DNA from: Pseudomonadota bacterium
GTDB taxonomy: Bacteria; Pseudomonadota; Gammaproteobacteria; UBA1113
Reading direction: 5' to 3'
NCBI GenBank assembly: GCA_021782065.1
Contig: JAJXVQ010000041.1
Coordinates: forward strand, 1-9,095
DNA: 9,095 nucleotides
The notes beneath the pieces are model-generated. The model did no database searches and was not told the DNA's origin. It worked only from the letters and a program-made list of their open reading frames with translations. A program made the position numbers and the translations under genes. Positions within the stretch are counted from its first letter, which is position 1, and each line of letters opens with the position of its first letter. Shown here piece by piece: positions 1 to 6,831 of this stretch.

Positions 1-1
1 A

Positions 2-577
2 GTAATTGCTCACGTTATTCATCATTTTATTATTTTACCTATTATCATCCCTTTTGCTTTCCAAAAAGAAGTGGGAGGATGGCAGAATCCTTTACCACAG
101 TTGTGTGAGGATCTAGATAATCGCTCCTATGATCTGTGGGAGGCATTCGCTAAAGAAACACCGAATTGGAGTTTCGATTCACATATAATTTTCAATCTGA
201 TGATATTTTTCCAGACTTTACTGATTCTCATATTAGGACCACTGGTTTTCTTAGGCAATAAACTCTTCAGAGGAAATCCAGAGGGCGTTCGATATATTGA
301 GGGTACTCTGAGCTTGCTAGAAAACAATCTGCCATCTAGTGTGCAGGAAGAAGAAGACGGCCCTACTTTACAGCAACTCCATGGCCAGTATCAGGAGATC
401 CTATCTCAACCTGATGCAGAAAGAGATAAATTAACGACTCTACTGTTATGTACGGGTTGCAGTAGTTCTTATTTTAAAGCGGCGCGGCATGAGCCATGTA
501 AGCCTGGCGCAGAATTGGTAATAGACTATGATACTACTCAGTTGGTGGCTGACTTCCGATTAGCACCACCAAGATAA
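2..577 (+). CDS. 3' end of an unidentified membrane protein (5' end outside window)
   Basis: I do not recognise this protein. The frame is open from base 2 to the TAA at 575-577, giving at least 191 residues. An internal GTG at 71 could be read as a start, but it has no clear Shine-Dalgarno sequence and the hydrophobic codons upstream continue in frame, so the true start probably lies outside the window. Two membrane-spanning stretches are visible: fragment residues about 4-20 (rich in Ile/Phe/Pro) and about 62-86 (IIFNLMIFF through GPLVFLG). A polar, acidic tail follows, with a Glu run near 117-120 and three cysteines (CTGC and a later EPCKPG) near residues 150-167. The C-terminus is probably a soluble domain on one face of the membrane. 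The gene converges on the suf operon with 11 nt between stop codons and has no visible terminator. A membrane location is well supported; function is unknown. Confidence 0.7.
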   Translation, partial: VIAHVIHHFIILPIIIPFAFQKEVGGWQNPLPQLCEDLDNRSYDLWEAFAKETPNWSFDSHIIFNLMIFFQTLLILILGPLVFLGNKLFRGNPEGVRYIEGTLSLLENNLPSSVQEEEDGPTLQQLHGQYQEILSQPDAERDKLTTLLLCTGCSSSYFKAARHEPCKPGAELVIDYDTTQLVADFRLAPPR

Positions 578-588
578 AACTGAAGGGC

Positions 589-918
589 TTAATCAAAAAA
601 ACCTAAAGCCACCTTAGCTTCTTCAGTCATACGTTCGACTGACCAGGGTGGATCCCACACCATTTCCAATACTACATCTTCCACACCGTCAACAGCACGT
701 ATAGCGTCTGCGACTTGAATAGGGAAGGTTTGTGCCACAGGGCAACCTGGAGCTGTTAAGGTCATGTCTAAATGAACGATGGCGTTTTCATCTATGTCAA
801 TTCTATAGATTAACCCCAGGTCGTAAATATTAACCGGGATTTCTGGGTCATAAATTTCCTTCAATGCGCTAATAATACGATCCTTTAATTCTGTATCTTT
901 ATCGATAGTATCACTCAT
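589..918 (-). CDS. SUF-associated DUF59/MIP18-family protein (SufT-like)
   Basis: A 109-residue protein of the MIP18/DUF59 family, whose members assist iron-sulfur cluster maturation or transfer to target proteins. The hallmark segment DPEIPVNIYDLGLIY spans residues 24-38. The conserved TAPGCP motif at 55-60 contains the single cysteine, Cys59, which is the likely metal or cluster contact. A WDPPW motif lies at 88-92, as in other SUF-associated members. The length fits the short SUF-operon subfamily rather than the longer (about 180 aa) SufT proteins, so I leave the symbol blank. The ATG at 918 is preceded by a GGAG at 926-929, and the gene overlaps the end of sufU by 8 nt, implying translational coupling as the last gene of the operon. 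The family call is firm; the exact biochemical step (carrier or targeting factor) is inferred. Confidence 0.93.
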   Translation of the reverse strand: MSDTIDKDTELKDRIISALKEIYDPEIPVNIYDLGLIYRIDIDENAIVHLDMTLTAPGCPVAQTFPIQVADAIRAVDGVEDVVLEMVWDPPWSVERMTEEAKVALGFFD

Positions 919-1369
919 GGCCTGTCTCCGTTGAAACGATGACGTTATTATTGAGTAAAGCGGCTTTTAGGGTATGCCAAGCTAAGGTCGCGCATTTGAC
1001 GCGCGCTGGAAAAGCATTCACGCCAGCGAATACCGCTAATTTACCCAATGGGGCCTCTGTAGGGTGTCCAGTTAAGAGTTCGTGAAATTGTTCAAATAAA
1101 CTATAAGCTTCAGTTACCGTTTTACCATGCAAAATTTCTGTTAATAACGAAGCCGAAGCAATGGAAATAGCACAGCCGTTGCCTTCAAACATCACCGCGG
1201 TGATTGTATTATCTGCAGCTACGTGCAACTTTAAATGAATTTTATCACCGCATAGAGGGTTAAAACCGGATGCCTCACGGTTAGCATCGGCCAAAACACC
1301 ATAATTGCGTGGATGGCGGTTATGCTCCATGATTACCTCTTGGTAGAGCTCAATTAAATCATCGTTCAT
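911..1369 (-). CDS. sufU: SufU, zinc-dependent sulfurtransferase partner of SufS
   Basis: A 152-residue IscU-fold protein. The conserved ligand set is complete: Cys40 and Asp42 in NPLCGDKI, Cys66 in GNGCAIS, and Cys126 in RVKCATLAW. The insertion before the third cysteine (about residues 96-123, ending GVNAFPARVKC) is the feature that separates SufU from IscU. By family knowledge, SufU holds Zn in the Cys3/Asp site, accepts persulfide sulfur from SufS and hands it to the SufBCD scaffold, replacing SufE. The start codon overlaps the sufS stop as ATGA, with a GGGAG Shine-Dalgarno at 1378-1382, so translation is coupled to SufS, its expected partner. A standalone scaffold role, as once proposed for SufU, is the alternative. 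Confidence 0.95.
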   Translation of the reverse strand: MNDDLIELYQEVIMEHNRHPRNYGVLADANREASGFNPLCGDKIHLKLHVAADNTITAVMFEGNGCAISIASASLLTEILHGKTVTEAYSLFEQFHELLTGHPTEAPLGKLAVFAGVNAFPARVKCATLAWHTLKAALLNNNVIVSTETGHE

Positions 1370-2595
1370 TTAAATATCTCCCGCACCTTGCTTAAGGCAT
1401 TAAACAAGATATCAATTTCCGCCTTAGTATTATAAAACGCAAAAGAAGCGCGCAGCGTTGCGGGTACTTGGAAAAATTCCATTACGGGCATGGCGCAATG
1501 ATGACCTGCACGTACCGCTACGCCATAGTGGTTGAGTATAGTACCTACATCGTGTGCATGTATATTATCTAAAGTAAAGGATAGTATACTCGCTTTCTCT
1601 TTGGCTTCGCCTATGATGCGCAACTTATGCTCGTGCGCTAATTGGGTCGCATAGACCAGCAATTCATGTTCATGTTGATGGATAGCTTCAAAGCCGATTT
1701 GAGTGACATAATCCAAAGCCACTTTCAGACCTATAGCACCTTCAATGTGTTGGGTACCTGCTTCGAATTTCAAGGGCAGATCTTGATAGATTGTTTTTTC
1801 AAAAGTAACCGATTTAATCATTTCACCGCCGCCCTGATAAGGTGGCATGGCGTCTAACAAGGCTTTTTTACCATACAATACGCCTAGTCCAGTAGGGCCA
1901 TATATCTTGTGACTGGAAAAAGCGTAAAAATCGCAATTTAAGGCTTGTACGTCTAGTGCTGTATGCGGTGCTGCTTGAGCGCCATCGATGACGGTGACTG
2001 CACCTACAGCATGGGCTTTGGTAATCATTGCTGCGATAGGATTGATAGTACCCAGCGCATTAGAAATATGCCCCATAGCGACTATTTTGGTTTTCTCGGA
2101 TAAACATTTTTCATAGGCGTCTTGAATCACTTCACCTTGCAGGTTAATGGGCGCAACACGCAGCGTTGCCCCAGTTTGTTGACACACTATTTGCCAAGGA
2201 ACTATATTAGAATGGTGTTCCAAGGCGGTAATCAATACTTCGTCACCGGGCTTCAGCAAAGGTCTAGCGTAAGACTGAGCTATCAAATTAATAGCCTCGG
2301 TGGTACCTTTGACAAAAATAATCTCGCAATCTTCCTTGGCATTTAAAAATTGTGCCGCCCGGTGACGCGCCTCTTCATAAGCCGCTGTTGCCAATTCGCT
2401 TAATTCATATAATCCACGATATATATTGGCATTGTAACGTTCATAATAATCTTTTAGCGCATTGATAACACATTGTGGCTTTTGGCTGGTGTTGGCATTA
2501 TCAAGATACACCAATGGATGGCCTTTTGATTGAGTGCTTAAGATGGGAAATTCACCGCGTATGCGGACGATATCATCCTCAGTGAATGTTTTCAT
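1366..2595 (-). CDS. sufS: SufS, group II cysteine desulfurase
   Basis: A 409-residue PLP-dependent, fold-type I (class V aminotransferase) enzyme that converts L-cysteine to L-alanine and leaves a persulfide on its active-site cysteine. Visible residues: His127/His128 in EHHSN (ring stacking on PLP), Asp204 and Gln207 in VIDGAQ, Lys230 in SSHKIYGPTG (Schiff-base lysine), and Cys367 in RAGHHCAMP (persulfide carrier). The short loop around Cys367 and the RAGHHC signature place it in the SufS/CsdA group rather than IscS/NifS. Length is normal for SufS (about 406 aa). The ATG at 2595 has an AAGGAA at 2603-2608, spaced 7 nt. It is the only suf gene here not closely packed to its upstream neighbour: 128 nt of repeat-like sequence separate it from sufD. 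It overlaps sufU by 4 nt, its likely sulfur acceptor. Confidence 0.97.
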   Translation of the reverse strand: MKTFTEDDIVRIRGEFPILSTQSKGHPLVYLDNANTSQKPQCVINALKDYYERYNANIYRGLYELSELATAAYEEARHRAAQFLNAKEDCEIIFVKGTTEAINLIAQSYARPLLKPGDEVLITALEHHSNIVPWQIVCQQTGATLRVAPINLQGEVIQDAYEKCLSEKTKIVAMGHISNALGTINPIAAMITKAHAVGAVTVIDGAQAAPHTALDVQALNCDFYAFSSHKIYGPTGLGVLYGKKALLDAMPPYQGGGEMIKSVTFEKTIYQDLPLKFEAGTQHIEGAIGLKVALDYVTQIGFEAIHQHEHELLVYATQLAHEHKLRIIGEAKEKASILSFTLDNIHAHDVGTILNHYGVAVRAGHHCAMPVMEFFQVPATLRASFAFYNTKAEIDILFNALSKVREIFK

Positions 2596-2621
2596 ATTCG
2601 TGTTCCTTATATAACTCTAAA

Positions 2622-2725
2622 ATTACTCTTCGCATTTGATTCTTAGGCTTTGTTGCCTTCGCCCATCTCGCACCAGTCATGTAGGGTACTACACTCCTGG
2701 TACTCGAGAGCTCGGCGCCTCGCCT
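2622..2725 (-). repeat. Probable dispersed intergenic repeat inside the suf operon
   Basis: The sufD-sufS gap holds a compact segment that is clearly more GC-rich than the flanking genes over 2655-2724 and is full of symmetry. It has stacked 6-bp palindromes (GGCGCC, GAGCTC, CTCGAG), a 42-nt imperfect hairpin (2667-2708), and a smaller hairpin AGGC-6 nt-GCCT (2645-2658). Read on the minus strand it begins at the sufD stop codon itself and ends in the AT-rich leader of sufS. It has no long ORF and no transposase. The composition and symmetry are seen directly. That it belongs to a multicopy, possibly non-autonomous mobile (MITE/REP-like) family is inference, because only one copy lies in this window. 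Boundaries are approximate. Confidence 0.5.
2667..2708 (-). other. Imperfect hairpin between sufD and sufS
   Basis: On the minus strand the arms pair as CTCG with CGAG, ACCAG with CTGGT, and TGTAG with CTACA around a TACC tetraloop, interrupted by small internal loops. Fourteen base pairs in a 42-nt span would fold readily in the polycistronic mRNA. No U-run follows it, so it is not a classical intrinsic terminator. It could act as an mRNA-stability or processing element that sets SufBCD and SufSU levels separately, or it may simply be the core of the repeat. Confidence 0.6.
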
Positions 2726-3998
2726 AAAAATCAACTGCTGTGAGTATCAGTTCACTATCTATGGCTAAATGGGTTTTAATCCACAGGGCCAGTTCATTTT
2801 GTAAGTTTTTATCGGCTAAGGTCTCTAATATGCTGCGTGCAAAGCCGAAGATCAGCAATTGACGTGCGATTTCATCGCTTAGGCCACGCGAACGCAAATA
2901 AAACAGCGCTTCTTCATCTATATCGCCCACGGTGGCGCCATGGATACACTGTACATTTTGATTGTAAATTTCCAATTGCGGTTCTGCATAGGCTTGTCCT
3001 GTAGAAGTCAACAGCATATTTTTATTTTGCTGATTGGCGATGCTGTCGGGGGCATTGGCATCGATCAACACATGGCCATGAAAAACATGGCAGGCTTGAT
3101 CGTCGATGATACCGCGATATTGTTCTACGCTGTTCGTCTTAGGTGCTAGATGGCCAATTTGTGTTTGGTTGTCGATGTGATCCTGCGCTCTGGCCAAAGC
3201 CAAACCGTTCAATTGGCAGGTCGCATGTTCACCATTTAGGTGCGCGGAAATCTCATTACGCGATAATTTGGCACCAAAATCAAAATTAAAATGATTAAAG
3301 TGACTATCTTTAGCCAGATGGCTGTGGGTTTGGCGTATGTGATAGCCTTTCGTTGCAGCTTTTTTAAGGTGTATACAATTTAATTCTGCGCCTTCGTCTA
3401 GTTCTATATCCATTATATAGGTCGTTAAATTCATTGAGTCCGCTAAACCCCAATCCACAATCACGATTTCGCTTTTAACGCCGGCATGCACTTTAATACG
3501 ATGACGTAGGTGATGTTGGCTAAGACCGTTCGTTTTGTCTTGTAATAACACCAAATAAATAGGGCTGTGTGTGCTGCTTTTAATATCCAAATATAAACCA
3601 TCGTTCAGCATCGCTGCATTTAAACGTTCAAAATAAGAATGAGGCGTTTGGTGTTTGTTCGCAATATGCGGCCAAGCGCTTTTAGATAATAAATAAGTAC
3701 CTGCAGTTAAGTCTGTCGATAAAGCCGTGTTGAATACACCATTGATAAAGCAAAAGCGATTCTCTGGAATAGTGAGCGGTATGTCGTTTAAGGTTAGAGT
3801 AGAGGGCGTAGAAGTGGCTTCTGTAAAAACCATTTTTTCCAAGCGTGCGATATTAGTGTATTTCCACGCTTCATCGCGTATCGTTGGCATTGCCATAGAT
3901 TGCCAGCTTTTCCAGGCTTCTAGTCTTAACTGTTTATTCCAACCTGGAAGCGCTGCGCAAGCTTCAAATAAGCTTTGAGGGATCATATCATGGCTCAT
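2724..3998 (-). CDS. sufD: SufD, subunit of the SufBC2D scaffold
   Basis: A 424-residue member of the SufB/SufD beta-helix family, close to the E. coli length of about 423. SufD pairs with SufB and binds one SufC, forming the complex on which clusters are built. The N-terminal region carries DEAWKYTNI at 42-50, typical of SufD. The C-terminal core has CIHGATVGDIDEEALFYLRSRG at 351-372; His353 corresponds to the E. coli SufD histidine (His360) proposed to bind the nascent cluster together with a SufB cysteine. The helical C-terminal segment (SDEIARQLLIFGFARSILETL) is the SufC-binding region in the family. The ATG at 3998 lies 2 nt after the sufC stop, with its GGGAGC Shine-Dalgarno (4004-4009) inside sufC. 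The TAG stop sits exactly where the GC-rich repeat-like element begins, but protein length is normal, so the element has not obviously truncated it. Confidence 0.95.
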   Translation of the reverse strand: MSHDMIPQSLFEACAALPGWNKQLRLEAWKSWQSMAMPTIRDEAWKYTNIARLEKMVFTEATSTPSTLTLNDIPLTIPENRFCFINGVFNTALSTDLTAGTYLLSKSAWPHIANKHQTPHSYFERLNAAMLNDGLYLDIKSSTHSPIYLVLLQDKTNGLSQHHLRHRIKVHAGVKSEIVIVDWGLADSMNLTTYIMDIELDEGAELNCIHLKKAATKGYHIRQTHSHLAKDSHFNHFNFDFGAKLSRNEISAHLNGEHATCQLNGLALARAQDHIDNQTQIGHLAPKTNSVEQYRGIIDDQACHVFHGHVLIDANAPDSIANQQNKNMLLTSTGQAYAEPQLEIYNQNVQCIHGATVGDIDEEALFYLRSRGLSDEIARQLLIFGFARSILETLADKNLQNELALWIKTHLAIDSELILTAVDF

Positions 3999-4000
3999 TG

Positions 4001-4756
4001 TTAGCTCCCAGCCTTTTTTTGTAGAAAAGGCTCATAGCCTTCGGCTTCCAAGACGGTGGCCAATTGATAATCGCCTTCAGCCACGATTTTACCGTCAGAC
4101 AAGATATGCACCACATCGGGCTTGATGTAATCCAATAAACGTTGATAGTGGGTGATGAGTAGAATGCTGCGTTTTTCATTGCGCATCATGTTAATACCTT
4201 GAGCGACAATGCGTAAAGCATCGATGTCTAAGCCTGAGTCCGTTTCATCCAAGACGCATAAACTGGGTTCCAGCAACAGCAATTGCAGGATTTCATTACG
4301 TTTCTTTTCGCCGCCCGAAAAGCCACTGTTCACATCTCTATATAGATAGCTGTCATCCATGTGCAGTAATTTCATCTTCTCTCTAACGACAGTCAGAAAA
4401 TCGATGGCATCGATTTCTTCTAGGCCCATGTGTTTGCGTTTGGCATTTAGAGCAGATTTTAATAAATATAAGTTCGATACGCCTGGAATCTCTACCGGAT
4501 ATTGAAAGCTTAGGAATAAACCCAAATGCGCACGTTCATCGGGCGTTAAAGGCGCTAAATCAACATTTTGATAATGCATGGTACCAGCGGTAATCTGATA
4601 TTCTTCTCGGCCCGCTAATACATTGGCCAAGGTACTTTTGCCGGAGCCATTAGGGCCCATAATCGCATGTACTTCGCCAGGCTTGATGTTCAGATTAATG
4701 CCTTTTAAAATAGCTTTATCTTCTATGCAAGCTTCTAAATTCTTTATTGTTAACAT
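4001..4756 (-). CDS. sufC: SufC, ABC-type ATPase of the SUF scaffold
   Basis: A 251-residue cytosolic ABC ATPase without membrane segments. ATP hydrolysis by the SufC dimer drives the conformational change in SufB-SufD that allows cluster assembly. Motifs are complete: Walker A GPNGSGKST at 34-42, Q-loop Gln85 in SFQYP, signature SGGEKKR at 147-153, Walker B CVLDETDSGLD at 167-177, and switch His203 in ITHY. The DETDSGLD variant of Walker B plus D-loop is characteristic of SufC rather than transporter ATPases. The ATG at 4756 is preceded by AGGAG at 4763-4767, which overlaps the sufB stop codon, so the two genes are translationally coupled. An overlapping 63-aa minus-strand frame near 3988-4179 is a shadow. 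Confidence 0.97.
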   Translation of the reverse strand: MLTIKNLEACIEDKAILKGINLNIKPGEVHAIMGPNGSGKSTLANVLAGREEYQITAGTMHYQNVDLAPLTPDERAHLGLFLSFQYPVEIPGVSNLYLLKSALNAKRKHMGLEEIDAIDFLTVVREKMKLLHMDDSYLYRDVNSGFSGGEKKRNEILQLLLLEPSLCVLDETDSGLDIDALRIVAQGINMMRNEKRSILLITHYQRLLDYIKPDVVHILSDGKIVAEGDYQLATVLEAEGYEPFLQKKAGS

Positions 4757-4765
4757 TACTTTCTC

Positions 4766-6211
4766 CTAACCTATGGAACCTTCTAAACTTAAACCCAATA
4801 ATTTTCGTGCTTCTACTGCAAATTCCATCGGCAGCGTTTTCATCACTTCCTTACAAAAGCCGTTGACTATCATCGACACGGCATTTTCGGTATCTATGCC
4901 GCGCTGTGCCAAGTAAAATAATTGATCTTCGCTGATCTTAGACGTAGAGGCTTCGTGTTCAATGCGCGCACGACTATTCTTACTTTCTATATGCGGGAAA
5001 GTGTGCGCGCCACAATGTTGCCCCATTAATAAGGAGTCGCAACGTGTGTAATTGTGTGCGCCATCGGCATGAGCCAATACTTTGACTAAGCCACGATAGG
5101 TATTTTGCGCAAAACCAGCCGAAATACCTTTGGCAATGATGGTGCTTTTAGTATGTTTCCCTATGTGTATCATCTTAGTGCCGGTATCGGCTTGTTGATG
5201 GTGATTGGTTAAGGCGACTGAGTAAAATTCACCTACACTGTAATCGCCTTTTAATATCACACTAGGGTATTTCCACGTGATAGCAGAGCCTGTTTCCACT
5301 TGAGTCCAACTGATTTTGGAATGGTGGCCTCTGCATTCAGCGCGTTTGGTCACAAAATTATAGATACCACCTACGCCATTTTCATCGCCTGGATACCAGT
5401 TTTGTACGGTGGAATATTTGATCTGTGCATTGTCTAAAGCGATGAGTTCTACCACTGCAGCGTGCAATTGATTTTCGTCGCGTTGCGGTGCAGTACAGCC
5501 TTCTAGATAACTCACATAGGAGCCTTTGTCGGCGATAATCAACGTGCGTTCAAATTGTCCGGTAGAGCGCGCATTGATGCGGAAATAAGTGGATAATTCC
5601 ATAGGGCAGCGTACGCCTGGAGGAATATAAACAAAAGAACCATCGCTGAATACCGCGGCATTTAAAGAGGCAAAGAAGTTATCGGTGTGAGGTACCACGC
5701 TGCCTAGATATTGTTGTACTAAGTCGGGATGATTTTGCACTGCATCGGAAAAAGAGCAGAAAATAATGCCCATTTCGTTTAATTTATCTTTAAAGGTGGT
5801 CGCTACCGAGATACTATCAAACACAGCATCGACGGCTACGCCTGCCAACCATTCTTGTTCTTTTAAAGGAATACCTAATTTATTGTAGGTTTCGATCAGC
5901 TTTGGATCGACTTCCTCTAAACTCTTGGGTCCTTCTTTTAATTTAGGAGCAGAGTAGTAACTAAGCGCTTGATAATCTATAGGACCATATTTAAGATGCG
6001 CCCAATGCGGTTCTTTTAAATGGCGCCAATATTCATAGGCTTTTAAACGCCAGGCCAACATAAATTCGGGTTCATTCTTTTTGGCGGAAATAGCGCGTAT
6101 GGTATCTTCATTGAGACCGGGTGGCAGCGTGTCAGCGTCTATGTCGGTGACAAAACCGTGTTCGTAATCTTGTTGCAATAAGGTTTCTATGGTTTCATTG
6201 GGTCTAGTCAT
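4766..6211 (-). CDS. sufB: SufB, core scaffold subunit of the SUF complex
   Basis: A 481-residue SufB, the subunit that receives sulfur and carries the nascent cluster. The C-terminal third is highly conserved: [20 protein letters not shown] from residue 387, with Cys391 aligning with E. coli Cys405 (cluster assembly site), then IEHEA at 417-421, where the EHE triplet matches the E. coli acidic/His cluster ligands near 432-434. Cys239 in [11 protein letters not shown] matches the cysteine proposed to receive sulfur (E. coli Cys254). The end [12 protein letters not shown] to LSLEGSIG is canonical. E. coli SufB is about 14 residues longer, the difference lying N-terminally. The ATG overlaps the stop of the upstream regulator as ATGA, and a GAGGAG at 6220-6225 precedes it by 8 nt. 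Confidence 0.97.
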   Translation of the reverse strand: MTRPNETIETLLQQDYEHGFVTDIDADTLPPGLNEDTIRAISAKKNEPEFMLAWRLKAYEYWRHLKEPHWAHLKYGPIDYQALSYYSAPKLKEGPKSLEEVDPKLIETYNKLGIPLKEQEWLAGVAVDAVFDSISVATTFKDKLNEMGIIFCSFSDAVQNHPDLVQQYLGSVVPHTDNFFASLNAAVFSDGSFVYIPPGVRCPMELSTYFRINARSTGQFERTLIIADKGSYVSYLEGCTAPQRDENQLHAAVVELIALDNAQIKYSTVQNWYPGDENGVGGIYNFVTKRAECRGHHSKISWTQVETGSAITWKYPSVILKGDYSVGEFYSVALTNHHQQADTGTKMIHIGKHTKSTIIAKGISAGFAQNTYRGLVKVLAHADGAHNYTRCDSLLMGQHCGAHTFPHIESKNSRARIEHEASTSKISEDQLFYLAQRGIDTENAVSMIVNGFCKEVMKTLPMEFAVEARKLLGLSLEGSIG

Positions 6212-6657
6212 TTTATGTGCTCCTCGCCGTTAAAATGGTGTTGCAGGTGTGAGCCTTTTAACAATACCATGTCTTGTAAGCTTATTTTTTCTAGGGTTTT
6301 ATAAACAATACTGCTGATAGTTTGCCAGTTACCGGAAATAGCGCAGGTAGGTTGCAAGGCACAGAGCGTATTGTTATGACTGCATTCGGTTAAGCCTGGT
6401 TTTCCTTCCATCGCGGTAATAATATCGGCAATGGTGATCTCCATAGCTTGATTAGCCAGGCTATAACCGCCATGTGCACCGCGATGCGACAGCAACAAAC
6501 CGCTTTTAGTCAGTGCCTTTAAAATCTTGCTGACCGTAGGCAGAGCAATATGCGTTTGTGCGGTAATGTCTTTGGCATTGTGCATTTTCTCTGGGAATTG
6601 GGCGAGATAAGCCATCACCACCGTGCTGTAATCGGTTAACTTACTGATTTTTAACAT
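6208..6657 (-). CDS. Rrf2-family SUF operon regulator (IscR-like)
   Basis: A 149-residue Rrf2-family transcription factor heading the suf operon. The start [19 protein letters not shown] matches the family N-terminus. A winged helix-turn-helix follows (recognition region [18 protein letters not shown], wing [11 protein letters not shown]). Three cysteines lie at positions 92, 99 and 105 (C-x6-C-x5-C), suited to binding an Fe-S cluster as in IscR (C-x5-C-x5-C). It is the type found ahead of sufBCDS in many gammaproteobacteria and is likely to bind its own promoter, repressing when clusters are plentiful. I chose the ATG at 6657 because a GAGGG lies 7 nt upstream and homologues start here. An in-frame ATG at 6678 would add seven residues (MHSEGIK) and cannot be excluded. 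It is not the cyanobacterial SufR, which is a different family. Confidence 0.92.
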   Translation of the reverse strand: MLKISKLTDYSTVVMAYLAQFPEKMHNAKDITAQTHIALPTVSKILKALTKSGLLLSHRGAHGGYSLANQAMEITIADIITAMEGKPGLTECSHNNTLCALQPTCAISGNWQTISSIVYKTLEKISLQDMVLLKGSHLQHHFNGEEHIK

Positions 6658-6664
6658 TTTTATT

Positions 6665-6669
6665 CCCTC
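6665..6669 (-). promoter_or_regulatory. Shine-Dalgarno sequence deciding the regulator start
   Basis: GAGGG on the minus strand, 7 nt before the ATG at 6657. Its position favours that start over the in-frame ATG at 6678, whose first codons would otherwise contain this site. The alternative start has its own weaker AAAGG about 6 nt upstream. Confidence 0.6.
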
Positions 6670-6694
6670 GCTGTGCAAGGCCTTTAAAATAGGA

Positions 6695-6718
6695 CCCCTA
6701 TAGTACTAATTATAGCGG
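6695..6718 (-). promoter_or_regulatory. Candidate operator dyad over the suf promoter
   Basis: The arms CCNCTATA and TATAGNGG flank an 8-nt centre, giving 8 matching pairs out of 12 half-site positions. The dyad covers the whole minus-strand -10 box and the expected transcription start, an ideal place for a repressor to block RNA polymerase. Rrf2 proteins bind such two-fold sites as dimers, and the first gene of the operon encodes one. The symmetry is observed; identity as the binding site of that regulator is inferred. Confidence 0.45.
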
Positions 6719-6737
6719 ATCTGCGCAAGGGGGAGCT
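6709..6737 (-). promoter_or_regulatory. suf operon promoter
   Basis: A perfect TATAAT occupies 6709-6714 on the minus strand, followed by roughly 45 nt of leader before the regulator ATG at 6657. No good -35 box sits at the usual spacing: AGCTCC with a 17-nt spacer (6732-6737) or TTAGCT with 19. A weak -35 with a strong -10 is common at regulated promoters. This is the only convincing minus-strand promoter upstream of the tightly packed suf genes. Confidence 0.55.
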
Positions 6738-6756
6738 AACACGAACATACTCGAGG

Positions 6757-6785
6757 TAGGCAAAAAACAATCAAGCTGTTATAAT
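6757..6785 (+). promoter_or_regulatory. Promoter for the Sel1-repeat/GTPase gene
   Basis: TAGGCA (4 of 6 matches to TTGACA) at 6757-6762 and a perfect TATAAT at 6780-6785 are separated by exactly 17 nt. This predicts a start near 6792 and a leader of about 40 nt. It is divergent from the suf promoter, with the two -10 boxes about 65 nt apart, so the elements do not overlap. Confidence 0.6.
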
Positions 6786-6831
6786 TCTGTGCGATTCATA
6801 ACAATATTTGATTAGTTGAGGGTAAAATAAA

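Noticed and set aside
71..577. Complete 168-aa protein starting at GTG 71
   Set aside because: The frame is open to the window edge with membrane-like residues upstream and no good ribosome binding site at 71, so a truncated larger protein is more likely.
578..588. Bidirectional terminator between the convergent genes at the left end
   Set aside because: Only 11 nt separate the stop codons and there is no stem there; the A-run at 594-601 lies inside the last suf gene and follows no hairpin.
1642..2346. Plus-strand ORFs opposite sufS (71 and 74 aa), and similar ones opposite sufD
   Set aside because: They lie antisense to strongly conserved catalytic genes, lack ribosome binding sites and show no recognisable domain; they are shadow frames.
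2579..2680. A 33-codon minus-strand ORF (MTGARWAKATKPKNQ...) running from the repeat-like element into the start of sufS
   Set aside because: It is short, has no convincing Shine-Dalgarno, arises within the repeat and ends out of frame just inside sufS. It is more likely incidental than a leader peptide.
2724..3998. SufD truncated by the adjoining repeat-like element
   Set aside because: The stop codon abuts the element, but the protein is 424 residues, matching the family length, and its conserved C-terminal helical region is complete.
6748..6755. TACTCGAG shared by the divergent control region and the sufD-sufS element (2701-2708), as a second copy of the repeat
   Set aside because: Only eight bases match and half of them are a palindrome; flanking sequence does not align, so chance is sufficient.
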